Assembly: GCA_016841605.1 (NCBI GenBank)
Contig: JAENYV010000006.1
Location: 1 to 64,000, forward strand
Reading direction: 5' to 3'
DNA length: 64,000 bases
Source: Dethiobacter alkaliphilus
GTDB lineage: Bacteria; Bacillota; Dethiobacteria; DTU022; UBA8154
Part shown: positions 52,628 to 61,352 of the stretch, piece after piece
Layout: the number at the start of each line of letters is the position of its first letter
Numbering within the stretch: position 1 is the stretch's first letter
The notes under the pieces: generated by a model
Databases searched by the model: none
The model's input: the letters and a program-made list of their open reading frames with translations, nothing else
Told to the model about the DNA's origin: nothing
Translations under genes and position numbers: made by a program

Positions 52628-53932
52628 TTATTCCTGTTTCAATGTCTGAAGATAGCTGATGCCGATTAGACCTTTCTCAATGGTTGAGGCATCCAGAAGA
52701 TGGCGCATATCCAGAAAATCTCCTTCATCTACCACCCGGTTAATTTGCTTTTCCAGGTTGACGGCCTTGTGGGGAAAGGGCTGCGGGCTGAATAAGACTC
52801 CGTGATTGTGCAGCATCTGGTCTTTACCTCCCGTGTTGGCCGGGTGCAGGTAAAAAATGCGATTGAGAATATCCCGGTCAAAAACCGACAGATCAGCTTC
52901 AAGAGATATGCCTATCCCGCAGATAAGGGCGGTTACTCCCGTATGCCTGGGATTTAGATCGGATTCCATCCAGTGCTCCACGTTCTCGCTGTCCGTGATC
53001 ATTTTCCCATTAGCCGGCGCAAGTTCGCAGACCGGGGATTTTAATATCCCTGAGCCGAAAACCGCAGGCATTCGGGCACAGATAGCCAGGCCGAGCGCAC
53101 CCTTGTAGTCCGGGCGTCCGCCGGATGCCCACCGGAACAGTTCTCTGTAGAGCTCCCCCAGCGAAACACCCCGGGGGCTGTTGCTTTCAAAATACAGTAA
53201 TTCATTAAATATACCGTTCAGGGATACATTAAAACCTGTTTGCACCTTTACTTTACCCGTATCGGCCTTGGGAATAAGAAAATCGGGAGTGTCGTTGCCG
53301 TCGGTAGGGAGCCAAACCATTGTCCCTCCGATCGTCATCATCTCGCCCATCACGGTATAAAAATCATCAACCGCATCCCCTAAAGCTCCTAAACCAATCG
53401 AATATTCGGTTTCGGAAAAAGTTTTGGAAAAGAGCTTCTCTCTGGCAACCCTGGAATAGAGAACATCTTTAATATCTCCTGTTACCAAAGCCCCGCCTTT
53501 TTCCGAAGAAACAGGAATTATCGTCGCCCTGCCACAGGGAAGGTTTATTTTTTGCAGTTCCCCCCAATTTTCCAGCTGTTCTTTTTCCCGAATGCATTGC
53601 CGGCTGTAGGCTACAGCCTGCTCCAGAGTAGCAAAGAGGGGTAAAAAAAGCAAGAAACCCGCCGTATCCATCACATCCCGACAAAAGCGGCCCACATGGC
53701 ACAGCGCGACCGAACCTTCCGTTTGTCTCATCTTTTTGGCTGCCAGAATGATGATTCGCAAACCGGCACTGCTGATATAGCCGACCTCTTTAAAATTGAA
53801 TACCACTGCAGCGACCGGGGGCTTTATTTCTTCGTTCAATGTATCCTGCAAATTTTTGGCGGCAAAGGCGTCCACTCTCCCTGCAAGTGTCAGAAGAAGC
53901 AGCTTCCCGTCTCTCCTTGCATCAATCTTCAT
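52628..53932 (-). CDS. STAS (anti-anti-sigma) domain fused to an unknown C-terminal domain
   Basis: A 434-residue protein. Residues 1-110 form a STAS domain; the phosphorylatable Ser lies in YISSAGLRIII, as in SpoIIAA and RsbV. The remaining ~320 residues hold a further conserved-looking domain with a GEMMTIGGTMVWLPTDG segment and no motif I recognise. It lies 38 bp upstream of the PP2C/HATPase gene, so both parts of a partner-switching circuit are in one operon. ATG 53932 has GGAG ten bases upstream; a TTG two codons earlier is also possible. No sigma factor gene is adjacent. Confidence 0.75.
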   Translation of the reverse strand: MKIDARRDGKLLLLTLAGRVDAFAAKNLQDTLNEEIKPPVAAVVFNFKEVGYISSAGLRIIILAAKKMRQTEGSVALCHVGRFCRDVMDTAGFLLFLPLFATLEQAVAYSRQCIREKEQLENWGELQKINLPCGRATIIPVSSEKGGALVTGDIKDVLYSRVAREKLFSKTFSETEYSIGLGALGDAVDDFYTVMGEMMTIGGTMVWLPTDGNDTPDFLIPKADTGKVKVQTGFNVSLNGIFNELLYFESNSPRGVSLGELYRELFRWASGGRPDYKGALGLAICARMPAVFGSGILKSPVCELAPANGKMITDSENVEHWMESDLNPRHTGVTALICGIGISLEADLSVFDRDILNRIFYLHPANTGGKDQMLHNHGVLFSPQPFPHKAVNLEKQINRVVDEGDFLDMRHLLDASTIEKGLIGISYLQTLKQE

Positions 53933-54083
53933 AACCAATCAGCTCCATTTTCTGAAAGTCAATTCCCGAATTCCCGTAAAGTCAATTTTTTACCGGAAAC
54001 GATTATTTTTACTTCCGTTTCTCCTGTTCTTTCTCCTGCTCTATTATAGAGTATTTTTACAATTATAAGATTATAAGATAAAA

Positions 54084-54120
54084 GTAAAAAGCACATCCTT
54101 TAACAAGGAGTGCTTTTTAC
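54084..54120 (-). terminator. Terminator after the acetate-transporter-like gene
   Basis: GTAAAAAGCA (54084-54093) pairs with TGCTTTTTAC (54111-54120), extended by TCCTT/AAGGA around a small loop. A/T-rich flanks on both sides let it act for the minus-strand gene at 54189 and perhaps in both directions. Confidence 0.7.
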
Positions 54121-54188
54121 TTTTTATTATCTCATAAATGCTTTAATTCGTTTAAATTTTTAATACCATGCTTCCATTTTAATGTCAC

Positions 54189-54758
54189 TTACTTACCGTT
54201 CAACTCTTCCAGTACCTGGGCTAAACCGGTATAAATGGCTGAAAAGCCGCAAATAATTCCTTCGTATCCGGCAAGATGTGTAATGGCGCTATTTCCCGTC
54301 CAGTCCCCGATGGCAAGCAGGAAGAATAGTATGGCCAGAGAACCAAACACAAACTGCAGGCGGCGATTGATTTTCAGCGTTCCAATAAACATAACAGTGG
54401 TAAACAAACCCCACATAAAAAGATATGACCCCATGGCAACGCTATTGCTAGCATCTATCCATTCAATTTTAGGCATAACCAGCAAACCGACTAAAGTAAG
54501 CCAGAATAGTCCGTAAGAAGTGAAGGCTGTGGTGCCGAATGTGTTTCCCTTTTTCCATTCCATTATTCCGGCAATGACCTGGGCTATCCCGCCATAAAAT
54601 ATACCCATAGCCAAGATCATGCTACCCAGGGCAAAAAAGCCGGCATTGTGCAGATTGAGCAGTACTGTCGTCATACCGAAACCCAAGAGCCCGAGAGGTG
54701 CCGGATTAGCTGTGGAATCCACTGCAGCAAAAAGTGTATGATTAGATTTTCCTTGCAT
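54189..54758 (-). CDS. GPR1/FUN34/YaaH family (acetate/succinate) transporter
   Basis: A 189-residue protein with six predicted helices. The N-terminal signature [20 protein letters not shown] (about residues 16-35) and [20 protein letters not shown] are family hallmarks, as in E. coli SatP. It would take up acetate or other short monocarboxylates. ATG start with GGGGGAT upstream. Stands alone with a terminator after it; the long non-coding gap to pstS lies upstream. Confidence 0.9.
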   Translation of the reverse strand: MQGKSNHTLFAAVDSTANPAPLGLLGFGMTTVLLNLHNAGFFALGSMILAMGIFYGGIAQVIAGIMEWKKGNTFGTTAFTSYGLFWLTLVGLLVMPKIEWIDASNSVAMGSYLFMWGLFTTVMFIGTLKINRRLQFVFGSLAILFFLLAIGDWTGNSAITHLAGYEGIICGFSAIYTGLAQVLEELNGK

Positions 54759-54873
54759 ATTTTATCCCCCTATTATGAAATATTAAAATTTTACATGCAA
54801 AAAAAGACGTTAAACCTGTTAAACTCATTAACGTTAAATCCTTAGAAAACTTTTAGACAACAACTTTTCCACT

Positions 54874-54916
54874 GAATTATACCCCTGATTTCCACTCCAG
54901 AATTATACCCCTGATT
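54874..54916 (+). repeat. 17-bp direct repeat, two copies
   Basis: GAATTATACCCCTGATT at 54874-54890 and 54900-54916, 26 bp apart in phase. Closely spaced direct repeats like this occur at the ends of some IS21-type elements, but no transposase is near. Confidence 0.6.
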
Positions 54917-55258
54917 AATGTTGACCGGCAAGGGTGCCGGATCTTTATAAAAGTAAAATAATTCCAGCGGCATTTCTGAAAAAAATCTACTTCTCTACCT
55001 GTGTACGTTTCTCTTTCCTTCTTGATTTGCGGGTTTGCCACCACCACCTTTTTCTGAAACCTGGAAAAATTGGAAAAAAACTTAACATTAAAATATGTTA
55101 AGCAAAAAAATAACCATTGTATTTCATAATATATACAGTATATCCTTTAGTGTCAATACTTTAACGCGAAAAATCTCAGATTATGGTCTAAAAACTCCTG
55201 ATTTTCTTAAAACTGTCCGGCAACTATTTTTACCGGATTTCCCCCACAGTCCCGATTT

Positions 55259-55346
55259 TTTAACAAATATATAACCACAATTTAACACGATTCTAACCGG
55301 GAGCTAACCGGTTTCTAACTTTTTTTCAGCTTTTTTATACTATAAT
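55259..55346 (+). promoter_or_regulatory. Pho-box array and promoter of the pst operon
   Basis: Six tandem 11-bp units, each with a TAAC core at 55261, 55272, 55283, 55294, 55305 and 55316 (for example TTTAACAAATA and TTTAACACGAT). The 11-bp spacing and TTAACA-like cores match PhoP-binding boxes of Firmicutes. Twelve to seventeen bases after the array come overlapping -10 candidates TATACT (55336-55341) and TATAAT (55341-55346), without a clear -35. The pst genes should thus be induced on phosphate limitation. The phoPR genes are not in the window. Confidence 0.8.
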
Positions 55347-55413
55347 TCTTTGTATTCAGGGTAATCCCTTTCCCTGAATAAATTTTATAATCGTGAAGGA
55401 GGATTAATTATTT

Positions 55414-56592
55414 ATGTTTTCCAAAAGATTCTTTGTTGTTTTGGGACTGGCTTTCGTGATGGCTCTCTGTATGGTTTCCGTTTCCCTGGCTGCCAATATG
55501 GGCATTGTGATTGACGGCAAAAGGGTTAGTGCAGATGTAGCCCCCACAATGGAAAACGGCCGCACCCTGGTTCCGGTCAGGGTCATCTCCGAAGGGTTTG
55601 GTGCCAAAGTCGGCTGGGATGCCGGCGCGCAAAAAGTAACGGTCAACTCTGCCGCAAAGGATGTGGCCCTTACTATCGGTTCAAAAAATGTAACCGTCAA
55701 CAATACCGGCAAAACTTTGGATGTTCCGGCTAAAATTGTTAACGGCAGAACAATGGTCCCGTTAAGATTTATCGGTGAAGTTTTAGGTGCAATAGTCAAC
55801 TATGACGACAAGACCAATACAGTGAACATTAAATACTTCACCACCATGTCCGGAACTTTAACCATCGGCGGTTCCACTACAGTGCAACCGATTGCTGAAA
55901 CTGTTGCTGCCGAGCTGATGAAAATGAACAGCAGCTTATACGTAACTGTAGTTGGGACCGGATCAGGTGACGGGATAAAAGGTGCCGGTTCCGGCCAATA
56001 CCATATCGGTAATGCTTCAAGAGCAGTTAAAGATAGTGAAAAAGAAGAATACGGTTTGCGTGAGCATCAAATCGGCAGCGATGCCATTGCTGTCGTAGTC
56101 CATCCATCCAATCCGGTCAATGGTCTAACCAAACAGCAAGTGTTCGACATCTTTACAGGTAAGATTAAAAACTGGAACGAAGTGGGCGGCAAGAACGCTC
56201 CTATCTTTGTGCAGACCCGCGAAGAGGGCTCGGGAACGCTTAGTGCCTTTATTGAATTGGCCATTGAAACAATCGATGACAGCAGCGCAATAACCGGAAC
56301 GGCCGCACCCCATACCTCCAACGGATTGGTGAAGCAAGCCGTTGCCAATGGAGAAAATAACATAGGTTTCATCTCCCTGGGTTATTTGGATAGCAGCGTG
56401 AAGGCAGTTAAAGTGGATAGCGTGGAAGCAAATGCAGAAACAGCTCTTGCCGGTGTTTATCCTTATGTAAGGCCTTTAAATGTTGTCACGAAGGGAGTAC
56501 CCGGTGCACTCGCCGCTAAATTTATTGACTATTATACATCACCGCAGGGTTTTAAAATTTTGGAAGATGAAAGTTACCTGCCCATGAAATAA
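55414..56592 (+). CDS. pstS: Phosphate-binding protein PstS with N-terminal stalk domain
   Basis: A 392-residue exported protein. Signal peptide about residues 1-27 (ends SLAA, no lipobox), then a copper-amine-oxidase-N-like stalk region (about 28-145) with paired motifs LVPVRVISEGFGAKVGWD and MVPLRFIGEVLGAIVNYD, then the PstS domain from about 148 (GTLTIGGSTTVQPIAE; GTGSGDGIKGAGSG; REEGSGTLSAF). PstS is normally a lipoprotein without such a stalk, so this is an unusual fusion; the stalk may anchor it in the cell wall. ATG start with AAGGAGG upstream, behind a six-unit Pho box. Confidence 0.9.
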   Translation: MFSKRFFVVLGLAFVMALCMVSVSLAANMGIVIDGKRVSADVAPTMENGRTLVPVRVISEGFGAKVGWDAGAQKVTVNSAAKDVALTIGSKNVTVNNTGKTLDVPAKIVNGRTMVPLRFIGEVLGAIVNYDDKTNTVNIKYFTTMSGTLTIGGSTTVQPIAETVAAELMKMNSSLYVTVVGTGSGDGIKGAGSGQYHIGNASRAVKDSEKEEYGLREHQIGSDAIAVVVHPSNPVNGLTKQQVFDIFTGKIKNWNEVGGKNAPIFVQTREEGSGTLSAFIELAIETIDDSSAITGTAAPHTSNGLVKQAVANGENNIGFISLGYLDSSVKAVKVDSVEANAETALAGVYPYVRPLNVVTKGVPGALAAKFIDYYTSPQGFKILEDESYLPMK

Positions 56593-56622
56593 GAAACGGA
56601 TTGGGATCAAAATGAACGAAAG

Positions 56623-56670
56623 AAACCGTCACGGGCTTATAAGAAGATTTAGTAAAGCACGTGACGGTTT
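56623..56670 (+). terminator. Hairpin between pstS and pstC
   Basis: AAACCGTCACG (56623-56633) pairs perfectly with 56660-56670 around a 26-nt loop. No U-run follows. It may partly terminate or protect the pstS message, giving more PstS than transporter, a common pattern in such operons. Confidence 0.6.
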
Positions 56671-56688
56671 ACTGTTGGAGGCGCGTAA

Positions 56689-57717
56689 ATGGAAAAGTTA
56701 TTAATCGACAGTGCGGCAAAGCATGTCAATGTAAATAAAAACAAAAAGGGGTTTAAAATTTCTCCATTATTTGATTCGCTTTGGGAGTTTATGATTTTTT
56801 TGTTGGCCGCGATGGGCGCCTTGCTTATTATTATGATTTTTTTGTTTATTTTGCTGAAGTCATGGAAAATTTTTTCTGCCAGCGGTCTGCAAATAATTAC
56901 AACAACGGGTTTTGAGGAACAGATACGCCAGGCCTATAATGCTCCTGCCGATCTTCCGGTCTGGAAATTCGGCATGTTAAGCTTGATTGTGGGGACAATA
57001 ACAACTACCCTGGGCGCCTTAATTGTCGCCGTGCCGGCCGGAGTCGGCACGGCTGTGATCATCTGTGAAATGTCTTCAGGTTGGTTGAAACGCTTTCTGG
57101 AATCATCAACCAGATTACTGGCAGCCATACCTTCGGTCATCTATGGTCTGGTAGGGTTGATGCTGGTAGTTCCTTTTATCAGCGGCAACCTCTTGACAGT
57201 AGAGATGCAGATGAAATATCTGGAATATTTCCAGTTAACCGGCAACAGTATGCTGGCAGGAATTATTATTCTAAGCTTTATGATCGTTCCGATGGTCATT
57301 GCTCTCTCCGTAGATGCCATTAACGCTGTCCCGAAAGAATACAGGGAGGCTTCCCTGGCCCTGGGCATAACAAAATGGAGAACCATAACTTTGGTCGTTA
57401 TCCCGGCTGCAAAATCAGGCATCCTGGCCGGCGTTATTCTGGCGGCCGGAAGAGGGATCGGAGAAGCTATCGCCCTCTCCATGGTAAGTGGAGCAAGCGC
57501 TGTTTTACCGTCCCTTTCCCATGGGTTTGTTTTTCTTTTTACTCCCGTATTACCCCTGGCCTCTGCCATTGTCAATAAATCACAGGCAATTTCCATCCCC
57601 AGTATAGAGGCTGCATTATTTGCCTGTGGTGTCATACTGCTGGTCATGTGCTCATTTTTAAGTATCTGCACGAAAATTATAGAATCTGTGGTGCGAAGGA
57701 GGCAGGGCCTTGAATAA
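56689..57717 (+). CDS. pstC: Phosphate ABC transporter permease PstC
   Basis: A 342-residue permease with six main helices. The EAA loop that contacts PstB is visible (VPKEYREASLALGITKWRTI), and ESSTRLLAAIPSVIYGLVGL is a PstC hallmark. ATG start with GGAGG upstream. It overlaps pstA by 8 bp. Confidence 0.94.
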   Translation: MEKLLIDSAAKHVNVNKNKKGFKISPLFDSLWEFMIFLLAAMGALLIIMIFLFILLKSWKIFSASGLQIITTTGFEEQIRQAYNAPADLPVWKFGMLSLIVGTITTTLGALIVAVPAGVGTAVIICEMSSGWLKRFLESSTRLLAAIPSVIYGLVGLMLVVPFISGNLLTVEMQMKYLEYFQLTGNSMLAGIIILSFMIVPMVIALSVDAINAVPKEYREASLALGITKWRTITLVVIPAAKSGILAGVILAAGRGIGEAIALSMVSGASAVLPSLSHGFVFLFTPVLPLASAIVNKSQAISIPSIEAALFACGVILLVMCSFLSICTKIIESVVRRRQGLE

Positions 57718-58636
57718 AATCAGGGATTCATTACAGCAGTCATTTGCCTGGCTTTCCGCGCTTATTACAATTGTAGCCTGTTTTAGCATTATTGTCTTTC
57801 TATTTCTCAAAGGTTACAAAGCTATCAGCTTTGAATTTTTAACGACCAATCCCAATCCGACTTTCCAAGCCCAGGAAGCCGGCGGAATACTGTCGCCTAT
57901 GGCCGGCACATTTTTAATAACAATTATCGGTATACTTATTGCTCTCCCATGGGCCATTGCCACCGCAATTTATTTATCTGAATACGCCAAAAAGAATTTA
58001 ATAACCAGTTACTTGAAAATCGCCATTGATGTCCTTTCAGGCGTACCGACAATTGTGATTGCTATCTTTGGTGTAGCCCTTTTCACAATGCCTGCTTTCG
58101 GCTTTTTAAGCTCAATGATCGAAGGAATTGAAGGGGCGAACAAAGCCTTCGGCAAATCTTTCTTTGTCTGCAGTATGGGAATGGCTGTCATGGTCTTGCC
58201 CTATGTCATAAAAACATGCGAAGAAGCTGTCAAGGCTGTTCCCGTTTCTTATAGAGAAGCGTCTCTGGCCCTGGGTGCATCGAAAAGAAGCACAATTACA
58301 AAAGTCGTGCTTCCCTCGGCAAAAAGGGGGATCATAACCGCGGTTATCCTGGGAATGGGCCGGATTATCGGAGATACTGCCATCGTATGGCTGCTGTTGG
58401 GCGGAAGCATCAGGATGACAGGGCCGCAACCATGGTGGCATTTTGCCAATTGGCTGGACACTTTAAAAAATACGGGATCAACACTTACCACCTACATCTT
58501 TTTTAATTCTCCCGCGGGAGAAGGAAACAAAGCGGAACTGGCCTTTGGAGCATCCATTGTTTTAATAATAATTATTATTTTACTTAATACAGTGGCAGAT
58601 TTCATCGGTTCCAGGGGTGCGGTTAAGGAGGAATGA
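57710..58636 (+). CDS. pstA: Phosphate ABC transporter permease PstA
   Basis: A 308-residue permease, with six predicted helices. Its cytoplasmic EAA loop is VPVSYREASLALGASKRSTI and the family segment DVLSGVPTIVIAIFGVALF precedes it. TTG start with AAGGAGG eight bases upstream, inside the end of pstC. The next gene, pstB, follows at once. Confidence 0.94.
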   Translation: MNKIRDSLQQSFAWLSALITIVACFSIIVFLFLKGYKAISFEFLTTNPNPTFQAQEAGGILSPMAGTFLITIIGILIALPWAIATAIYLSEYAKKNLITSYLKIAIDVLSGVPTIVIAIFGVALFTMPAFGFLSSMIEGIEGANKAFGKSFFVCSMGMAVMVLPYVIKTCEEAVKAVPVSYREASLALGASKRSTITKVVLPSAKRGIITAVILGMGRIIGDTAIVWLLLGGSIRMTGPQPWWHFANWLDTLKNTGSTLTTYIFFNSPAGEGNKAELAFGASIVLIIIIILLNTVADFIGSRGAVKEE

Positions 58637-58641
58637 GCAAG

Positions 58642-59457
58642 ATGATAAGCAAGGTACAAACTGAACAGGCTGTCTTTGATAGAGAGCCGGTTATTCCTGA
58701 AGAAAAAACGGCAATATCTATTAGAAAAGTAAATGCCTGGTACGGCAATAAACAAGTTCTCTTTGATGTGAATATGCAGATTAAAAAGCACAGGATCATG
58801 GCTTTTATCGGTCCGTCAGGTTGCGGAAAAACAACACTTCTCAGATGTTTCAACAGAATGAATGATACTATCAGGAGTTTCCGGCTGGAGGGCACGATTA
58901 AGATTAATGATACGGATATTACAACTAAACAGGCTGATCCGATTTCTATCAGAAGAAAAGTTGGGATGGTCTTTCAACAACCAAATTCTTTTCCCATGTC
59001 CATCCACCGGAATTTAAAGCTGCCCATTACGGAAAATTTTCCCAATATCGACAAAGCAAAAATCGAACAAATTATTAAGCAAAAATTACAGGATGCTAAT
59101 TTATATGATGAAGTCAAAGACAGAATCAACCGTTCAGCTTTAAAGATCTCCGGGGGACAGCAGCAGAGGCTCTGTATCGCGCGCATGCTGACCATAGAAC
59201 CGGAAATACTTCTTTTTGATGAACCGTGCTCTGCCCTTGACCCCCTTTCCACCAATAAAATCGAGGATCTCCTCGTCAGGATAAAGGAAAAATACACTGT
59301 TGTCATCGTTACCCATAATATTGAGCAGGCGCGGAGAATCGCGGATGATGTGGCCTTTTTTTATGAAGGCAGAATTGTGGAAAGCGGAACGGCAGAGAAT
59401 ATTTTTCTTGTTCCCCAAACAGAGCTTTTAGAAAGATACCTTTCCGGAAAAATTTAG
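58642..59457 (+). CDS. pstB: Phosphate ABC transporter ATPase PstB
   Basis: A 271-residue ATPase driving phosphate import. Walker A GPSGCGKTT, the PstB-typical FQQPNSFPMSI loop, signature ISGGQQQRLCIARM and Walker B EILLFDEPCSALDP are in place. ATG 58642 is chosen: AAGGAGG at 58625-58631 is ten bases before it, while an ATG at 58633 is only one base away. No phoU follows, unlike many pst operons; a PhoU-like domain is found instead on the Na/Pi transporter at 43094. Confidence 0.95.
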   Translation: MISKVQTEQAVFDREPVIPEEKTAISIRKVNAWYGNKQVLFDVNMQIKKHRIMAFIGPSGCGKTTLLRCFNRMNDTIRSFRLEGTIKINDTDITTKQADPISIRRKVGMVFQQPNSFPMSIHRNLKLPITENFPNIDKAKIEQIIKQKLQDANLYDEVKDRINRSALKISGGQQQRLCIARMLTIEPEILLFDEPCSALDPLSTNKIEDLLVRIKEKYTVVIVTHNIEQARRIADDVAFFYEGRIVESGTAENIFLVPQTELLERYLSGKI

Positions 59458-59528
59458 AGCAAGTGCTTTACTCCATCTTCCAAGAAGTATTAAATGAAAT
59501 TGAATTTAAATAATGTTATGAAGGGTTG

Positions 59529-59552
59529 CCCCGGCAGATGTCCGGGGTTTTT
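59529..59552 (+). terminator. Rho-independent terminator of the pst operon
   Basis: CCCCGG (59529-59534), 7-nt loop, CCGGGG (59542-59547), then five T residues. Lies 72 bp after pstB. Confidence 0.85.
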
Positions 59553-59647
59553 CACGATTTTTGTTTCGCTTTTTTACTGCCGGCAAAAACTGTCTTGTTT
59601 AATAAAAAAACAGAAAAAAGTAAAACATAATTGCATGAGGTGATACA

Positions 59648-60115
59648 ATGTTTTCTAATAATGATATAATAAAAGAAGGATTTCTTGCCGGGATAATTGG
59701 TGTCTTCGGCGATTTTCTAATTCATGGCGGCGGTTTTCTTTTTTTTAGAACAACGATGACTTCTTACTATATATCTCAGCTAATCTTTCCCTTGCAGGAA
59801 GTTACAACATTGAAATTTTTGCTCGCTTCTTTGATGCATTTGCTTGCCGGAGCTTTTGTAGGCGTTTTTTTGGCAATTATTATAAAATTGACCGGTAAAG
59901 ATTTCCCGTATCTGAAAGGAGCCGGATTGGGGGCAGTAATGTGGATAGTACATGTGGCAGTAATCCCCAATATCATCACAACACCCAGGCCTGTTGTTTT
60001 TCGAACGGAATTAGAAGCTCTTGTTGATTTGCTGGGTCACATTGTTTATGGACTTCTGGCAGCTGTTTATTTATCGAAAAAGATGGTGGCGGGTGATAAC
60101 ACTAAAATACATTAA
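59648..60115 (+). CDS. Membrane protein, paralogue family A (LTGKD motif), member 2
   Basis: A 155-residue protein with four predicted helices. After the third helix-like stretch comes IIKLTGKDFPYLKGAGLGAV, then a tryptophan; the same pattern occurs in the proteins at 44683 and 60197. A final helix ends in LLAAVYLSKKM. ATG start with GAGGTG upstream. It lies after the pst terminator, so it has its own promoter, and converges with the paralogue at 60197. Function unknown. Confidence 0.65.
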   Translation: MFSNNDIIKEGFLAGIIGVFGDFLIHGGGFLFFRTTMTSYYISQLIFPLQEVTTLKFLLASLMHLLAGAFVGVFLAIIIKLTGKDFPYLKGAGLGAVMWIVHVAVIPNIITTPRPVVFRTELEALVDLLGHIVYGLLAAVYLSKKMVAGDNTKIH

Positions 60116-60196
60116 TTTCCAAAAAGAAAGCAGGTTGAGGGAAATTATAGGAAGAAGAAAAACAATATTGGAAAACATATTGTTTCCTTTGGAAAG

Positions 60197-60661
60197 TTAT
60201 GGGGAAGGTGTCAAGGCTGATTTTGCATATCTGCAAAGCAGCCAGGCAGTCAGTAGCCCAAATAACATGTGGCCGGCGAGTAGAATTAAAAGCTCCCCCG
60301 GATCCGCGGCAGAGCGGGGAATATAACCGGCCGGAGGAGAAATAATAACTATATCGATAAACCAGGCGGCAGCTCCAAAGATTATTCCTTTGAGAAGAGC
60401 AAAATCCCGGCCGGTCAGATACAGGAGGTAGGTAAGAAAAATTCCAAGCAGGACACTTATAATAAGGTGAGTTGTCCAGCCGAATAATAACCATGTCGGA
60501 GTAGCAGCGTCGGCAGTCAGCATTTCCTGCCGTACTATACCCCCGCCGATAGTGATCAGGCACATCCGGCAAATACCCGACAGATAAAGGATTAATGAAA
60601 TTAAACCAATCACAATTCCCGCCCCAAGTCCGGCCAAAGATCCGGCAGTTATCTTATCCAC
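60197..60661 (-). CDS. Membrane protein, paralogue family A (LTGRD motif), member 3
   Basis: A 154-residue protein with four predicted helices. The family motif reads YLTGRDFALLKGIIFGAAAW, closely like the copies at 44683 and 59648, and the chain ends in LLTAWLLCRYAK. GTG start with GGAGG nine bases upstream; the overlapping ATG one base earlier is in the wrong frame. Convergent with member 2 over a short gap. Confidence 0.65.
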   Translation of the reverse strand: MDKITAGSLAGLGAGIVIGLISLILYLSGICRMCLITIGGGIVRQEMLTADAATPTWLLFGWTTHLIISVLLGIFLTYLLYLTGRDFALLKGIIFGAAAWFIDIVIISPPAGYIPRSAADPGELLILLAGHMLFGLLTAWLLCRYAKSALTPSP

Positions 60662-60713
60662 ATCCTATGCCTCCTTTAAATTCCGTTTTTTATATTTGGC
60701 TTCCTATATTCAA

Positions 60714-60746
60714 AGTAAAAACACGGAGACTTGCAGTCCCGTGTTT
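60714..60746 (-). terminator. Terminator after the first DUF3231 gene
   Basis: AAACACGG (60719-60726) pairs with CCGTGTTT (60739-60746), and GACT/AGTC extends the stem inwards past one bulged base. On the minus strand the stem is followed by TTTTTACTTTG. It lies about 75 bp after the stop of the DUF3231 gene at 60820. Confidence 0.65.
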
Positions 60747-60819
60747 ACGTTGCACCTGTCAGAATCCGGTACTGCGGAACTTCCGGACACAATATGGCGC
60801 CGCTTTGTTGTTTTACTTT

Positions 60820-61320
60820 TTAAGCTCCTCCTTTGTATGCGGGAGGAACATGGAGCCAGCCCTTCAGCTTGCCGTACGAAACTATTTTCGCATATAAGTC
60901 TACCTGTGAACTTTGCATCCTTCTATACATATCCCTTAAACGCGGATCCAACATAATTAACAAGGTCCTTTGCAGTTGGTTAAGAGAGAGCTGAACAATC
61001 ATATAAATGGAACGAAACATAGTTTCATCCCTGAGGATCTCCGTATTGGTCGGTGTATTGATGAACTTGGGAGGCCGTTTCGGCAGAGGAATGCCAAGCC
61101 TTTTCATTTCATTTTCCATGATGGCGACTTCTTTTTGCAGAACGCCGTCACCCAGGTCCAGCAGGGCTTTAAAGTCAACATCATTGGCAAAATTACGAAA
61201 AACGTTGATCAGTTCCTGAAGATCATAGCGTAAGACAAGATGCTGCCATATTTCATAAGCTTCTCCGGCATGGATGGTCTGCTGCTGCTCTGCAACGCTT
61301 TTCCCGATTCCCAGTACCAT
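60820..61320 (-). CDS. DUF3231-like four-helix protein, copy 1
   Basis: A 166-residue, largely helical protein of the DUF3231 (coat-associated, ferritin-like) kind. Segments: AYEIWQHLVLRYDLQELINV, KRLGIPLPKRPPKFINTPTN, and GWLHVPPAYKGGA at the end. The family is found in spore formers, often in tandem; its role in spores is inferred. Three single-domain copies and one double-domain copy occur here. Copy 3 (63656) shares at least 205 identical bases with this gene. ATG start with AAGGAA upstream. Confidence 0.75.
   Translation of the reverse strand: MVLGIGKSVAEQQQTIHAGEAYEIWQHLVLRYDLQELINVFRNFANDVDFKALLDLGDGVLQKEVAIMENEMKRLGIPLPKRPPKFINTPTNTEILRDETMFRSIYMIVQLSLNQLQRTLLIMLDPRLRDMYRRMQSSQVDLYAKIVSYGKLKGWLHVPPAYKGGA
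60966..61170 (+). repeat. 205-bp identical repeat (copy 1)
   Basis: Identical base for base to 63796-64000, within two DUF3231 genes. The second copy runs into the window end, so the identity may be longer. Beyond 60966 the two genes still match at roughly nine bases in ten. Confidence 0.9.
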
Positions 61321-61352
61321 TGTTATTCCTTCCTTTTGCTCAATACTTTTAA

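Larger units (their letters stand above)
54759..55413. other. Long regulatory region between satP-like gene and pstS
   Basis: A 655-bp non-coding stretch between divergent genes. It holds three close TTAAAC/TTAACG units near 54809-54835, a 17-bp direct repeat (54874-54916), a small hairpin (55081-55088 with 55095-55102), the Pho-box array (55259-55324) with its -10 element, and a 9-bp hairpin in the pstS leader (55352-55360 with 55372-55380). No gene is seen. Confidence 0.65.
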
